From contig JAFEKR010000017.1 of NCBI GenBank assembly GCA_019022495.1, positions 496,001 to 560,000 on the forward strand: 64,000 nucleotides of DNA. The letters are read 5' to 3'. Positions 49,616-60,703 of the stretch are shown piece after piece (positions within the stretch are counted from its first letter, which is position 1; every line of letters begins with the position of its first letter). The translations under genes and the position numbers were made by a program. Source of the DNA: Epichloe hybrida (taxonomy: Eukaryota > Ascomycota > Sordariomycetes > Hypocreales > Clavicipitaceae). The notes beneath the pieces were generated by a model, which saw only the letters and a program-made list of their open reading frames with translations, ran no database searches and had not been told where the DNA came from.

Positions 49616-50610
49616 TCAAATTGAAGCCCAAAACACGTGCCATGATTGAGAAAGCCGCCCTCTTCCTGCTTCTGCCAAAGCATCCATCGCCTCAGTCTCT
49701 TCTTTCGTGAGCAGTTCAAGTCTCTGTCGAAGATCCGCGCCGTCATCCCCCCCCCAAGGTAGACGAAGTTCAAGTACCTCGAAAATATAAGGTCAAATGT
49801 CCAGCTGTTTCTGGCAGGCTCGCTGTAGTGTTTCCCCCCAGAAGTAACTCCAGATGCAAGTTATCCACTAGATGCCAGTCGCCCAAAAGAGCAGACGAGC
49901 GACATACTCATGGCGTGCATCCTCCTCGTCTAGAACAGCGTCATTGTGTTGAAACGTCATCTTTGCGAGATGCATTGCAGTATGGTCGCGACGGCAGCAG
50001 CGATGGGACCACCCCGGTGAACTCCATCAAGGACATGTTCTGGATGAGAGGCCGTCCTGAAACAGAGATGGTTCCATCCTCGTGGTAATAAAGTAAGGAG
50101 CCTGTTTGGGGGAACGATAGGGCAAATAGCTTGAGGTTGATGTTGGCCATCTGTCTGTGAAGAGACTCGAGCTTTTGATCGCCGATACTGGTTTCCGGGA
50201 CATGGGGCCCATCGGGTCCACGGAGAGGGTCTCTTGAAGCATCAGACATTTGTCCTTTCGTGCTCTATATAAACCATGATGATGAAAGGGCCAAGATTGG
50301 TGGGGTTCTCCGCTGCAGTTCCGTGATGGTGTTTCTTGGGCACCGGAATCGTGGTGTTTGCCGCGACGTAACGCATTATAGCCACCTCACACTTGGTCTT
50401 CTCCTCGGGGAACTTGACAATGCCTGATGCGATGAAGTACCATCTTGGGGGGGGGGGCAATGGGCAATGGGCCTAATTACGTTCACAGGAGATTTTCATC
50501 GCAGCCGACGTGCCATCGCTGTATTCCAGCCGATAGAACATATTGTACCCGCCCCTGAGGGTACGTGAGACTTGTAGTGCGAGTCCCTTCTTTTGATAAC
50601 ACTGAGCCAT
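49616..50610 (-). pseudogene. Broken APH/choline-kinase-like phosphotransferase gene
   Basis: An ATG at 50610 opens a frame with GGYNMFYRLEYSDGTSAA, joined across a plausible 63-nt intron (50424-50486, with a C run) to IVKFPEEKTKCEVAIMRYVA. This is the N-lobe of the fungal phosphotransferase (aminoglycoside phosphotransferase-like) family. Near 50250 a one-base shift moves the frame to MSDASRDPL and LHRQMANINLKLFALSFP. Near 49985 another shift with loss of sequence leads to MHLAKMTFQHNDAVLDEEDA, then a stop. A last piece (DDGADLRQRLELLTKEETEA) lies in yet another frame. The catalytic-loop region with the expected HxDxxxxN motif is missing. It cannot make a working kinase. Such genes are numerous in fungi, so an intact paralogue elsewhere is likely. 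Confidence 0.75.
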
Positions 50611-51324
50611 ATTAAAAAAGGGACAAGCAGCTACTCTTCCTGTCAGCATGGGACTGAATCTCTTCTTCTCATTACTCCAAGATAGGATGGAAGCTTAAAA
50701 ATATGCTTAATGGTTAGGTTATACTAGCGCACCCAGAATTACAAATGCTTAGACATTCCCAACACTTGGGTAGCGAGGGTACTTTCCGAACTGTTGTCGC
50801 GAGTACTTGTTAACAGGGTTGGTATGGTCGCTCGTGCCCGAAATCTCGGCATACACAAGCCGTAAAGACTCGAAGTAATAAAGAACACCACCTCTCGTGG
50901 TTTTTGTCCAACTGCTCCTTCACACCGTTTGCTGCAGGCCCCTGAGGCATTTTGTTGATTTCTTCGAGGTGTTGGCGGAGAATTCCGTTCAATGCCAAGC
51001 CGAATTGCCCCCACGCTCGCAACCGCCCCACCATGGTCTTTTTCATTTTCATCGGATGATGAAAAACGAGGAAAGGGTAGAACCCGGGAACAGAGTCGAA
51101 GCAAGGAAGTGGGCGGGGCGATTGCGACGACGTTTTGCTGCGGCCCCTCCACGATTCAGCCAAAATGTGTTTGCTGTCTTGGGATGGTTGCCACGAATGC
51201 CACAAGGGACACCCTGGCTGGCTGGCTGATTTATGTATTTGCCAACTTCGTACTCCGTAATCCGTACTCCGGTAGTAATACCGAGTGCTCCGTAGAAGCG
51301 AGAGTGCATGCTGATAAGCCTCGC

Positions 51325-51366
51325 CCCCAGTCACCCACCCCCAGTCACCTACCCTCAGTCACCCAC
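51325..51366. repeat. 13-bp CCCCAGTCACCCA tandem, three copies
   Basis: Three adjacent imperfect copies of a C-rich 13-bp unit are seen in gene-poor DNA. Confidence 0.7.
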
Positions 51367-52621
51367 CTGCAAGGAGCCGCAGGGAAAGAAATCTCAGGGA
51401 CCTTTTCACGCGGCCCACAGTGGGCCGACAGTGGCCTCTCTCAAGCAATCAAGTTGTGGGTCCGCAAACGACAGATGTGCAGAGGCTTCCTCGTCTTGCC
51501 CACTCATCCGCTCATCCGTCAGTGGAGGAATGTGACGACGTACGAAAAAAAGAGGCGCAGCAGGCTGGCCCCTAATTTGTGCGTACGGATTAGATTACCC
51601 CCCTATGTATGTACGGATTACATGTATGCCTTGCGACAGAATGTTGACCCCAACAAGGGCGTGATCCACGAGACCTAGCAAAGCTGGCAGGGACTTGCTA
51701 TCGGGCTTCCGGAATTACATAATTCTTGTTTCGCTGTAAAATTGCTACATTAAAGGTGCTTATTATTTATAGCATCCAGCGCCCACTATTGCGGGCGTTC
51801 TCATGCCCCTGACTAGTGAAACAAGGGACTGGCATATTTAAAGTGGACCAGCCTTCATAATTTTCTGCGCATTTTTATGTACATACATGTGCAAGGTTTG
51901 TCAGGTTTCGTGGATCACGCCCAGCTATGTACATATGTATGTACATATGTGTTAGTTAGGGCTTTCGCTTGTCCAGTGCAGCTCATTCATCACCCAATGC
52001 ACCCCAGCTCATGTACTTCAGGTACGTACATACCTATTGGCGGCTCGCAGCGACGCAGACATGACATTGTCTGACGCAGGCATGACATTCGGCAATCCGG
52101 TCTGGCATTTTTGGGTATGTGAAATATGTGACATCAAGCGGAATCAGCCTGAAGCGAATCACCTGAAGCGAATCAAACTGTATCAGGCTGCGTCGTGCCA
52201 GGGTACGAGGCGGATGGCGGTTCTTTGGCTGTGACTGTTCAAGAAGTGGTGATCTCTGCTGCTTTGAGCCTTTTATTGCCAGGTTCAATAGGTCGTCTCC
52301 TCCAACCAAAACCAAAACATACATAGCCCCTGCCTCATGCGCCTTTCCAATTTGTGACTGACGACCACAAAGGGAAGGTCTGGTAATACGGATTACGAGA
52401 ACTACATACATGTACAGTACGTATGCACTCCGCAGCAGAAAAGAAACAGGGTGTGCCGCTGTGAGTGGCCAGAAAATCCCGGAGGACCCCCGCTTGCGTG
52501 TCGATGGCGAGCGACAATGCAAGGTGATCTCAATCTCGTGGCCTGCACACCCAGCGTTGTGGAACAGCTTGCTTCCGTCGTTTTTAATATTCCCTCGTAC
52601 CCGTCCGTCCCTGTGCAACCC

Positions 52622-52660
52622 CTCTCTCTGCGTGCTCTCTCTGCGTGCTCTCTCTGCGTG
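52622..52660. repeat. 13-bp CTCTCTCTGCGTG tandem, three perfect copies
   Basis: Three perfect copies lie about 300 bp upstream of the desaturase start. The unit resembles the CT-rich tracts common in fungal promoters. Confidence 0.85.
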
Positions 52661-52962
52661 CATCTTGTTGTTGTTCTGTTCTTCCAAGATCCTCACCGTA
52701 CGATCGACTTCTGCGCCTTTTCATCGTCGTGACATGGTGCTGATGTCTGGATCGCATCTCTGATCTTGCCTGGCTTCTTTCTCTCTTTGATACCGCTCCT
52801 TTGATATCGAAATACGAATAGCGCATACTCTTCGTCGACGAAATAACCGTTGACCTCGATTCACTTCAAGTTTTTTTCTTCTGTCTCCGAGACATCGCCC
52901 GTAACGAGTCCATTCGTTCAATAGTGACACCTTACGATTCGACCATTCACCTACTATATATC

Positions 52963-55247
52963 ATGGCATTGACCGCCAAGATGAGCCGCGATGCTGTCCT
53001 GGCGCCAGAGATGGTGGATGAGCTGATTGCCAATGGCGACACCGTCGTAATTTTTCAAGATGATGTGCTTCGCCTCAATTCATGGCTCGACAGACATCCA
53101 GGTGGACGTCTAGCCATTGAGCACATGGTTGGTCGAGATGCCACGGATGAAATCACAGCGTAAATATTCTCCTCCAAACTTTTTCCTTTTTTTTTTTGGT
53201 CGGTTTGAAGCCCCCCCACAAAACACACCATTTCAGGGAAAGAACACAAAAATGTTTTTGTTCTTCGCAAACATTTCGATGTCTGCATCCCGGCGGGAAG
53301 AGGTTCAAGATTGCATCGCAGTGCAGGACCCGTTGCAGTCGTGGTGTCGTGGGTGGGAATAGCAAAACACTATTCTCAAAAAGTCAAGATCTAGGGTTTG
53401 AGCTTAACTGCCAGATCGAAAGCGCCCGCCGCAAATCCACCAAAAAACAAGTGAGGCGCACGAGTACTCGTGTAATATGGTGCTGACACACCCATTTCTA
53501 GGTACCACTCTGAGAAGACTCTTCGCACCATGAGGGCATACCGGATCGGCCGGAAACCAATAGGTCCCTGGACCAACCGAACACCACCAATCAGGGGAGG
53601 CGTCTTCCATGCTAGAGCCCAATCGGATATTTCACCGGACGATTCTGATCTCGAAATGGTGAAAGAAAAGGAGTCTGTCGATGAGGGTTACGGCAGTGCT
53701 GCATCGCATAGATCTGGCACTGGCACGCCCGAACCTGAGTTTGCAAGCGGCCGCGAATCATCACCAAGTTCTGAACCAGCCGCCCTTCGCGCCAGGACTG
53801 GTTACTCAGCAGATAACGCTTCTTCTGTCTACGAGGGCAAGGCCGACGTTGCTGACTCTGCCACCAAATCAGCCCAGCTTGCCCTCAGCCCAGATGAATG
53901 GACTGAATGGGCCATTCAACAAGACAAGAATGTTGATGTGAGGGACTACCCGCCTGTCGACACAGCCGTGCAACAAGAAATCACAAGTAAATACCGGCAG
54001 CTACATAAGCGCGTTCAGGATGCTGGCCTTTACGCTTGCCCATACACCGAGTATGGAAAAGAGATGGCTCGGTATACAGCCCTGTTCGCTGGATTTGTCG
54101 TGGCCGTGCGTGCTGAATGGTACATGACTTCTGCCATCTTCCTGGGCTTATTCTGGGTTCGTATATACTATGACAACCCCCCCCCCCCCCTACCATTCAA
54201 TGTGCTTTCTCTTTCTTTTCGTCTCCTCGCCTCCCTGCGTACGGAATCTAACGACAGCAAATGATAGCACCAAATCATGTTCACGGCCCATGATGCCGGC
54301 CATCGAGCCATCACATCCAATTTCACCGTTGACAGCTTGATCGCCCTATTCGTCGCCGACTTTTGCTGCGGTCTATCCATGGGCTGGTGGAAGAGTAGCC
54401 ATAATGTTCACCATCTCGTCACAAACCAACCTGTAAGCTGACCCATACCTTCTAACACTCACGAGAACACAACCTGACGAGTGAATGTGCACAGGAACAC
54501 GACCCCGACGTCCAGAATATCCCTTTCTTCGCTACCTGCCCTTCCTTCTTCAAGTCCCTCCGTTCCACCTACTACCAGTTCACCTTTGTGTGGGACAAGG
54601 CTGCCGAAGTTATCGTCCCGTACCAAAAGTACACTTATTATCCCATCATGGGCATCGCTCGTTTCAACCTCTACTTTCTCTCGTGGAGACATGTCCTCTC
54701 GAAGACGTCGTCGTCCCTTGGAAGCAGCAAAGCCTGGTGGATTCGTCCCACCGAGGTAGTCTTCATGGCCTGCTACTGGTTCCTGTTTGGCTACGTGCTC
54801 CTCTGGCGCACACTGCCTACATGGTCCATTCGCGTCGCCTTTGTCCTGGTTTCCCACATCATCACCATGCCGCTGCATGTTCAGATCACACTCTCGCACT
54901 GGGGGATGTCCACGGCCGATCTGGGCGAGGACGAGTCTTTCCCCCAACGCCAACTCCGCACTACCATGGACGTCGACTGCCCTGCCTGGCTGGACTTCAT
55001 TCACGGTGGTCTTCAATTCCAAGCCGTTCATCATCTGTTCCCTCGCGTTCCGAGACATAATCTCCGAAAAGCGCAGACCATGGTGAAAGAGTTCTGTGCC
55101 GACACGGGCATCCCCTATGCCATCTTGAAATTCATTGATGGCAACAAGAAGGTGCTTAATCGAATGGACCAAGTCAGCGATCAAGTCAGAATCTTGGTCA
55201 ACTGTCAACAGTATATGGCTGCCACGGGAGAAAGTGGTCTGCATTAA
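52963..55247 (+). CDS. Cytochrome b5-fused delta-8 sphingolipid desaturase
   Basis: Exons 52963..53159, 53502..54156, 54268..54432 and 54495..55247 give 589 residues. The N-terminal cytochrome b5 domain carries HPGG at 45-48 and a second heme His at 68 (YHSEKT). A Ser-rich, acidic linker of about 130 residues separates it from the desaturase. The three His boxes are HDAGH (292-296), HNVHH (329-333) and QAVHH (515-519). The Gln in the third box is typical of front-end and sphingolipid desaturases. Hydrophobic membrane segments flank the boxes. Fungal members introduce the delta-8 double bond in the long-chain base of glucosylceramide in the ER. Intron 1 is long (342 nt). Intron 2 has a GTTCGT donor and a C11 run. 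Assignment to delta-8 rather than another front-end position rests on family resemblance. Confidence 0.92.
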
Positions 55248-56180
55248 GCGTTGTCGTTCCTTGCATCATGATCCCTTTCGTTTTGCCCATATCGTATGCA
55301 TCCACGTTGCGTTGCTTAATATTTGTCAGCAGTACCTACCTGTATGAAACCTTGTCCACACACACCATCGCTTATAGACTTGGAACTAAAAAAAAGAAAG
55401 AAAAAAAGATTATTCAAAAATTGTGGTGTAATAAAGTAAAACATAGCTCTCTCGTGGCTAGGACATGTCCCCTCCCTAATTTGCCCGTTGGGACAGCTTC
55501 AGCAACGTAGCTCGGCTTTCCGTTTGCCTCTGGACTTTTTCCTAAAGATGACTTGCTTTTCGATGGAGCAAAGGGGATAACTACATGTTGAGAAATAGAT
55601 TGAAGAGGCGTCGCTTTCGTTAGGCTGGGACCATCCCTTATACAACGTATGCAGGTGGCAGTGGCAAACCCATCTCATGATTCTCTACAGATTTCGGACA
55701 AGGCTAAAAACTGTCTCGATACCAGTACTTCCCATGGACAGAGGCCTGATACCCTTTGTCCGTAGCCGCGGCGTGTGCTGTCAGATGAGCTGCAGTGGGA
55801 GCAAAGTGCCAATCTGATCAATACAGGGCACGACATTCTGTAGAGCTGATGCAAGTGAGGTTTGGTCTAGCTAAGCCAAGCTACCTAGGTAGTCTTCTAT
55901 CCGTGAAATCTATCCACTACCGCCGGACGTTCCTGTGAGGAGAAAAAAAAAAAAAAAAAAAAAAGACCATTGCAACTTTTGTGCATGATACAAAACGCCA
56001 AATCTTATGCGCATGTGCACATCGTTTCCCTGCTATTTGATCCTGTGCATTTGTTTCCAAAGCCCCTCGCACGGAGTCTGTGGAGGGCTTCGCTTTCGAT
56101 TCAATTCCTTCTCGGAGCGTACTTTCGCCAACTGAAGCTCGTACATCCATCCATGCTCTCGGCGCGGGGGCCTCTCTCTC
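55248..56180. other. Intergenic 0.93 kb, convergent 3' ends
   Basis: This lies between the plus-strand desaturase and a minus-strand gene of unknown function. It has A-rich runs near 55388-55412 and a 22-bp A run at 55943-55964. No supported gene is seen. Confidence 0.55.
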
Positions 56181-57842
56181 TCACAAGCCCAAGCTACGGC
56201 ATCGCTCCTTCGCCGCCAGAAGCTTCTTCAAACAAGCAATGTCCATTTTCCTCGCGGCGATCCACCGGTTCTTGGTCTGCTCATCGACAATCTCGTCATC
56301 GGGACCTATGGCCTCGGCTATGATGGAGCACAGCCCCGCGATCTGCTCCAGCCTAGTCCATTCGTTCCTTGCCACGGCGTCGAGCTCCTCCTCCAGATAC
56401 ACGATGGCCACAATCCTCAAGAGACGCTGTTCATAGTCCATGTTGTGTATGACTGTTGAATTGCAGAACCTCCTGAGCCCCGCGAGGCACGTCGCTCGCT
56501 TTTCGGGGCCGACCGCCTCCAACTCGCGGGGGATATGGCGAAGGATGCTTTCCAGTCGAGCGGCCGGCCCGGACAGGCCAGCTGGGCCCGTGGCGGCGTG
56601 TTGCTTCAGGATCCTCTGATGGCCGACCGTCAGCCATTCCGTCACGACGGCCTTGTCTGCCCAGCGATCCTCCTTCGTCCCGGAAATGGATCGCAACACT
56701 GCGCCGATGTCCTTGGCCAGCTTCTGGCCGCTCGTGAGAGAGTCCTCGTCGTCCGCCGCATCCTCCATGTCCATCTGTGATGTCGCGCTGCTTGCTTGGG
56801 CCGCGTCGCCCCCGCTGTCGCTCGGGGAAAAGTCCGTGTCGTCATGGCCGCCGCGGTGTCGTCGCTTTGGAGTCTGAGGCTGCGCGGGCGAGGGGAACAT
56901 GCGTGACTTCTGAAGAGAGACGGCCGTGTCCTGCGCGGCTGCCGATGACGTGGGAGCCATGTTACCTGGGGCCCGGCTCAGGGCAACTGCGTGGACAGTT
57001 GCGCTGCTGTTGCTGTTGCTCCGCGGAGAGTGAAGGCTTGATTGCGAGACATCTGCGAGGTGGACGACGACCTTGTCGACATCAGGCCCTTTGTTGTTTG
57101 CAGGTGTGCTGCTGCACCTCGCCGCCGCCATCTTCCCGGAGAGCTGGATCTTGCTGCCTGACTTGAGTGCGGTGGACCCCTTTTCTTCATCGGAGCAGAT
57201 GGTTTTGCCCACGGTTCCTTCCCCCTCCCCCTTTGGTCGTCCTGGTTGTCCCGGAGTGGAAGAATCATCGTGCACGAGGCCGTCGGACTCGGCAACACTC
57301 TGCAGTAGTTCTCGGGACTTTGCTCGCGCCGCAGCAAACGGGGAGCCATCATGACAAGCTGCCTTCTGCGCAGTCGCCTTTCGTCGCAACTTCTTCACGG
57401 GCGGTGACTGATCCGGAGAGGAGAGCACAATGTCCCTGGCCCGTCTCTTCCTCTTCCTATCAGACTTGCTGCCCCCCGATGCGTTGAGTTTCGTCATCTG
57501 CTCGTGCTGAGTAGAGAGTAGGATCCCGATGAATTCCCTTTCGGTTTCGGCCCTCCGCAAACGTTGCTGAGTCTCACGATTCAGCGTCAGACTCTGGGGT
57601 GGGAGAGCTACATGGGTGCTGACGGGCTTGCCATCTGGCAGACGAACAGGGCAGCTGCCACGCGACTGGGCCCCGGCCATTGTCCTCCGGAGAGCCAGAA
57701 ACTTGACCATGGTTGCCGTGATTTTGTGGAAATCCTTTCGAGTGTTGAACCTTTTCTCCCTGGCCTCATCGAACACACGTCGGAGCGAGTCTCGAAGCTC
57801 TGCTCCCGCACGGAACTCGCTCCCCCCAGCTTGCGCTGCCAT
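56181..57842 (-). CDS. Uncharacterised protein, disordered middle and helical C-terminus
   Basis: A single exon of 553 residues starts at the first in-frame ATG, 57842 (MAAQAGGSEFRAG). The open frame itself reaches 57860. The N-terminal 120 residues look helical (AELRDSLRRVFDEAREKRFNT). A basic patch (KSDRKRKRRARD, near 130) and KKLRRKATAQK could be nuclear localisation signals. The middle, about 150-360, is Ser/Pro-rich and disordered. The C-terminal 190 residues look folded and helical (GQKLAKDIGAVLRSIS, RLESILRHIPRELEAVG, YEQRLLRIVAIVYLEEELDA). I recognise no domain. Codon use and length support a real gene. A chromatin or nuclear role is only a guess from the basic patches. Confidence 0.75.
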   Translation of the reverse strand: MAAQAGGSEFRAGAELRDSLRRVFDEAREKRFNTRKDFHKITATMVKFLALRRTMAGAQSRGSCPVRLPDGKPVSTHVALPPQSLTLNRETQQRLRRAETEREFIGILLSTQHEQMTKLNASGGSKSDRKRKRRARDIVLSSPDQSPPVKKLRRKATAQKAACHDGSPFAAARAKSRELLQSVAESDGLVHDDSSTPGQPGRPKGEGEGTVGKTICSDEEKGSTALKSGSKIQLSGKMAAARCSSTPANNKGPDVDKVVVHLADVSQSSLHSPRSNSNSSATVHAVALSRAPGNMAPTSSAAAQDTAVSLQKSRMFPSPAQPQTPKRRHRGGHDDTDFSPSDSGGDAAQASSATSQMDMEDAADDEDSLTSGQKLAKDIGAVLRSISGTKEDRWADKAVVTEWLTVGHQRILKQHAATGPAGLSGPAARLESILRHIPRELEAVGPEKRATCLAGLRRFCNSTVIHNMDYEQRLLRIVAIVYLEEELDAVARNEWTRLEQIAGLCSIIAEAIGPDDEIVDEQTKNRWIAARKMDIACLKKLLAAKERCRSLGL

Positions 57843-58368
57843 GACCAAGTTGGTCGTCAAGAGTCGGTTGTCGGTTTGAATGACTCAAATGAAATCGAAA
57901 AGATGAAGCGCGCTGCTTTGCTCCGTGCTGGACTCGAGTTCGTGATTGACGAGTTTGAATACGGGCGATTTGCGAGATCGAGGTGCTCCGAATCCGGAGA
58001 AAGTAGACCGACGAGAGGAAATAATGTGCCTGTAACCTCATTCATAGGAGTAAGCTACCACCTACCTACCTTGGTGGGAATATTGGCACATGTGCAGCCT
58101 TCATCTGCCATCTGTTGTCTGTTGCAACTATGAGCGGGACAGCTGGCATGGCAGACTTGGCTGCTGCACACGGACTTTCACCGTTTAGCTCATTAGAGAT
58201 GGGCATGTTTCTTAAGAAAGCTCAGTTCTGTATGTCTACTTTACATTCCGTGGCACTTTCAGATTCGAGGTCCGTGAAGACCATGCTCCATGCAAAACAC
58301 CTGAGCCAGAGCTTTTCCTCAACCCTTTCAAAATAAAACCGTTTTCAGTTTCAACAAAATCTATGCAA
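57843..58368. other. Intergenic between the unknown gene and KAR2
   Basis: About 525 bp hold the promoter of the uncharacterised gene and the 3' UTR of KAR2, both minus strand. I see no feature beyond that. Confidence 0.5.
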
Positions 58369-60703
58369 TTACAGTTCGTCATGGAAATCGCCCTCCTCTT
58401 TCTCAGCACCAGGGGCGCCACCGCCGTACATCTTGGAGGTGATGGGGTAGGCGACATTGGAAAGCTTCTCCTTCTGTTCCTCGAAGTCCTCCGGGGAAGC
58501 CTCAGCACCATTTTCGTCGAGCCACTCGGTGGCCTCCTTGACAGCTTCCAGAATCTGAGAGCACATTGTCAGTGAACTGTCGTCGCAAATCTGGGAAATC
58601 AAGAATTGGGATTGACTTACCGTCTCCTTCTCCTCATCGCTGATCTTGCCACCGAGACCCTCAGCGTCGTTAACCTGGTTCTTGAGGCTGAAAGCGTAGT
58701 TCTCGAGACCGTTACGGGCCTCAATACGCTCACGGGTAGCCTTGTCTTCCTCGGCATACTTCTCAGCCTCGGCAACCATGCGGTCGATTTCCTCCTGAGT
58801 CAGACGGCCCTTGTCGTTGGTGATGGTGATGGACTCTTGCTTGCCGGTGCCCTTATCGTGGGCAGAGACCTTGAGGATACCGTTGGCATCAAGCTCGAAT
58901 GACACCTCAATCTGGGGAACGCCACGGGGAGCGGGAGGAATGCCAGTGAGCTCGAACTTTCCAAGGTTGTTGTTGTCCTTGGTCAAAGATCGCTCACCCT
59001 CATAGACCTGAATCAGGACCACGGGCTGGTTATCAGCGGCCGTGGAGAAAATCTGGCTCTTGCGAGTGGGAATAGGGGTGTTGCGAGGAATCAGCTTGGT
59101 CATGACTCCACCAGTGGTCTCAATACCAAGCGTGAGCGGGTTGACGTCCATGAGGACAATCTCCTCAGTACCCTCCTCGCCGGAAAGAACACCAGCCTGA
59201 ACAGCGGCACCGAAAGCGACAGCCTCATCGGGGTTGATACCCTTGGAGGCCTTTTTGCCATTGAAGTATTCCTCAATGAGAGCCTGAACCTTGGGAATAC
59301 GGGTTGAACCACCAACAAGGACAATGTCATCAATCTCGGTCTTCTTGACGTTGGCATCCTTCATAACCTGCTCAACAGGCTTGATGGTCTTCTTGAAGAG
59401 GTCAATGTTAAGCTCCTCGAACTTGGCGCGGGTCAGTGTTTCGGAGAAGTCCTTGCCCTCGAAGAAAGCCTCGATTTCAATGCGAGTGCTCATCTGCGAA
59501 GATAGAGTACGCTTGGCCTTCTCAGCCTCACGCTTGAGCTTGCCCATAGCCTTGAGATCCTTGGTGATGTCAACGTTGTTCTTCTTGTTGTAGGTCTTGG
59601 CGAAGTGGTTGATGACACGCTGGTCGAAATCTTCACCGCCAAGATGGGTGTCACCAGCAGTAGCCAAAACCTCGAAAACACCCTGATCAATGGACAGGAG
59701 TGAGACATCGAAGGTACCACCACCAAGATCGTAGACGATGATTTGTCGCTCGCCCTCAGTCTTGTCTAGACCGTAAGCGATAGCGGCGGCGGTAGGCTCG
59801 TTGACAATTCGGAGGACGTTGAGACCGGCAATAACACCGGCATCCTTCGTAGCCTGGCGCTGGTTGTCCTATATAATGGTTTAGTAAATGCGGAGGAGAT
59901 GCAAGATGCAGATCAAAAATGGTACTCACGTTGAAGTAGGCGGGAACAGTGACGACGGCGTGGGTAACCTTTTTGCCCAGGTAGGACTCGGCGACCTCCT
60001 TCATCTTGCCCAAAACCATAGCGGAAATCTCCTCAGGAGTGAAGGTCTTCTCAGAGCCGCTCACTTCAACCTTGACCACGGGCTTGCCTTCCTTGGAGAC
60101 AACTTTGTAGGGAAAGTGCTTAATATCGTTCTGAACATCCTTCTCATTGAACTTGCGGCCGATCAGACGCCTGGTTGAGGGTGTTAGGACACATCAATCA
60201 TCAAACACTGATTTGCGGAAGTCGTGTTTTGTACACATTTACTTACTTGATATCGTAAATGGTTCGGGTAGGGTTGGCGGCGGCCTGGTTCTTGGCGGAG
60301 TCACCAACCAGACGCTCGTCATCAGTGAAGGCGACGTAGGAAGGAGTAATTCGGTTACCCTGATCGTTGACGAGAATTTCGACCTTGCCCTTCTGCATCA
60401 CACCAACACAGCTGTAGGTAGTACCCAAATCCTATAAGCGCAAACACAGGCGACTGTCAGCAAAGAGAGCTCTCCCCGATGAAAGTGAACGCGTAGCCTT
60501 CGCGAATGTGTGCCAGTTACGAACGCATTCCGGCATCACGGTTTCCAGGGGTTGTCTCAAGTACTCACAATACCAATGACAGTGCCATAGTTGGCAGTTT
60601 CGTCAGCCTGAACGGACTTGACGAAAGCTAGAGGAGAAAAGAGAAGGGTGATCCAACAAAGGAGCCCAAGGCCCAAGGCAAACGTGCTCCTTGACCGAGC
60701 CAT
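58369..60703 (-). CDS. KAR2: ER-lumenal Hsp70 chaperone BiP
   Basis: Exons complement(58369..58554, 58621..59868, 59930..60170, 60247..60431, 60569..60703) give 664 residues. The first exon codes a signal peptide ([15 protein letters not shown], hydrophobic to about residue 27, with likely cleavage after VQA at 33). The ATPase domain has [26 protein letters not shown] and [13 protein letters not shown]. The linker is followed by the substrate domain ([34 protein letters not shown]). The C-terminus HDEL retains the protein in the ER. BiP folds secretory proteins, drives import and regulates the unfolded protein response. All introns have standard donors. A CACGTG palindrome lies about 350 bp upstream. 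A 42-residue gap in a naive frame near 58590 is intron 4. Confidence 0.98.

Larger units (their letters stand above)
50611..52962. other. Gene-poor 2.35 kb before the desaturase
   Basis: This holds a 13-bp tandem CCCCAGTCACCCA in three copies (about 51325-51366), TACTCCGTA/TAATCCGTA motifs (51250-51275, 51579-51620), palindromic ATGTACATATGTATG runs near 51927-51950, and a 13-bp CTCTCTCTGCGTG repeat in three copies (52622-52660) in the probable promoter of the desaturase. Open frames near 50740-51330 are not recognisable. Confidence 0.5.

Noticed and set aside
50739..51334. Overlapping minus-strand frames of 137 and 174 residues
   Set aside because: No recognisable domain, no ATG context or splice logic. 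Possible debris but not supportable.
56642..57487. Several open frames on both strands over the uncharacterised gene
   Set aside because: GC-rich coding DNA gives alternate open frames. The 553-residue frame is longest and has protein-like helical ends.
59291..59593. Plus-strand open frames antisense to KAR2
   Set aside because: Antisense frames in Hsp70 genes are a well-known artefact of codon bias.
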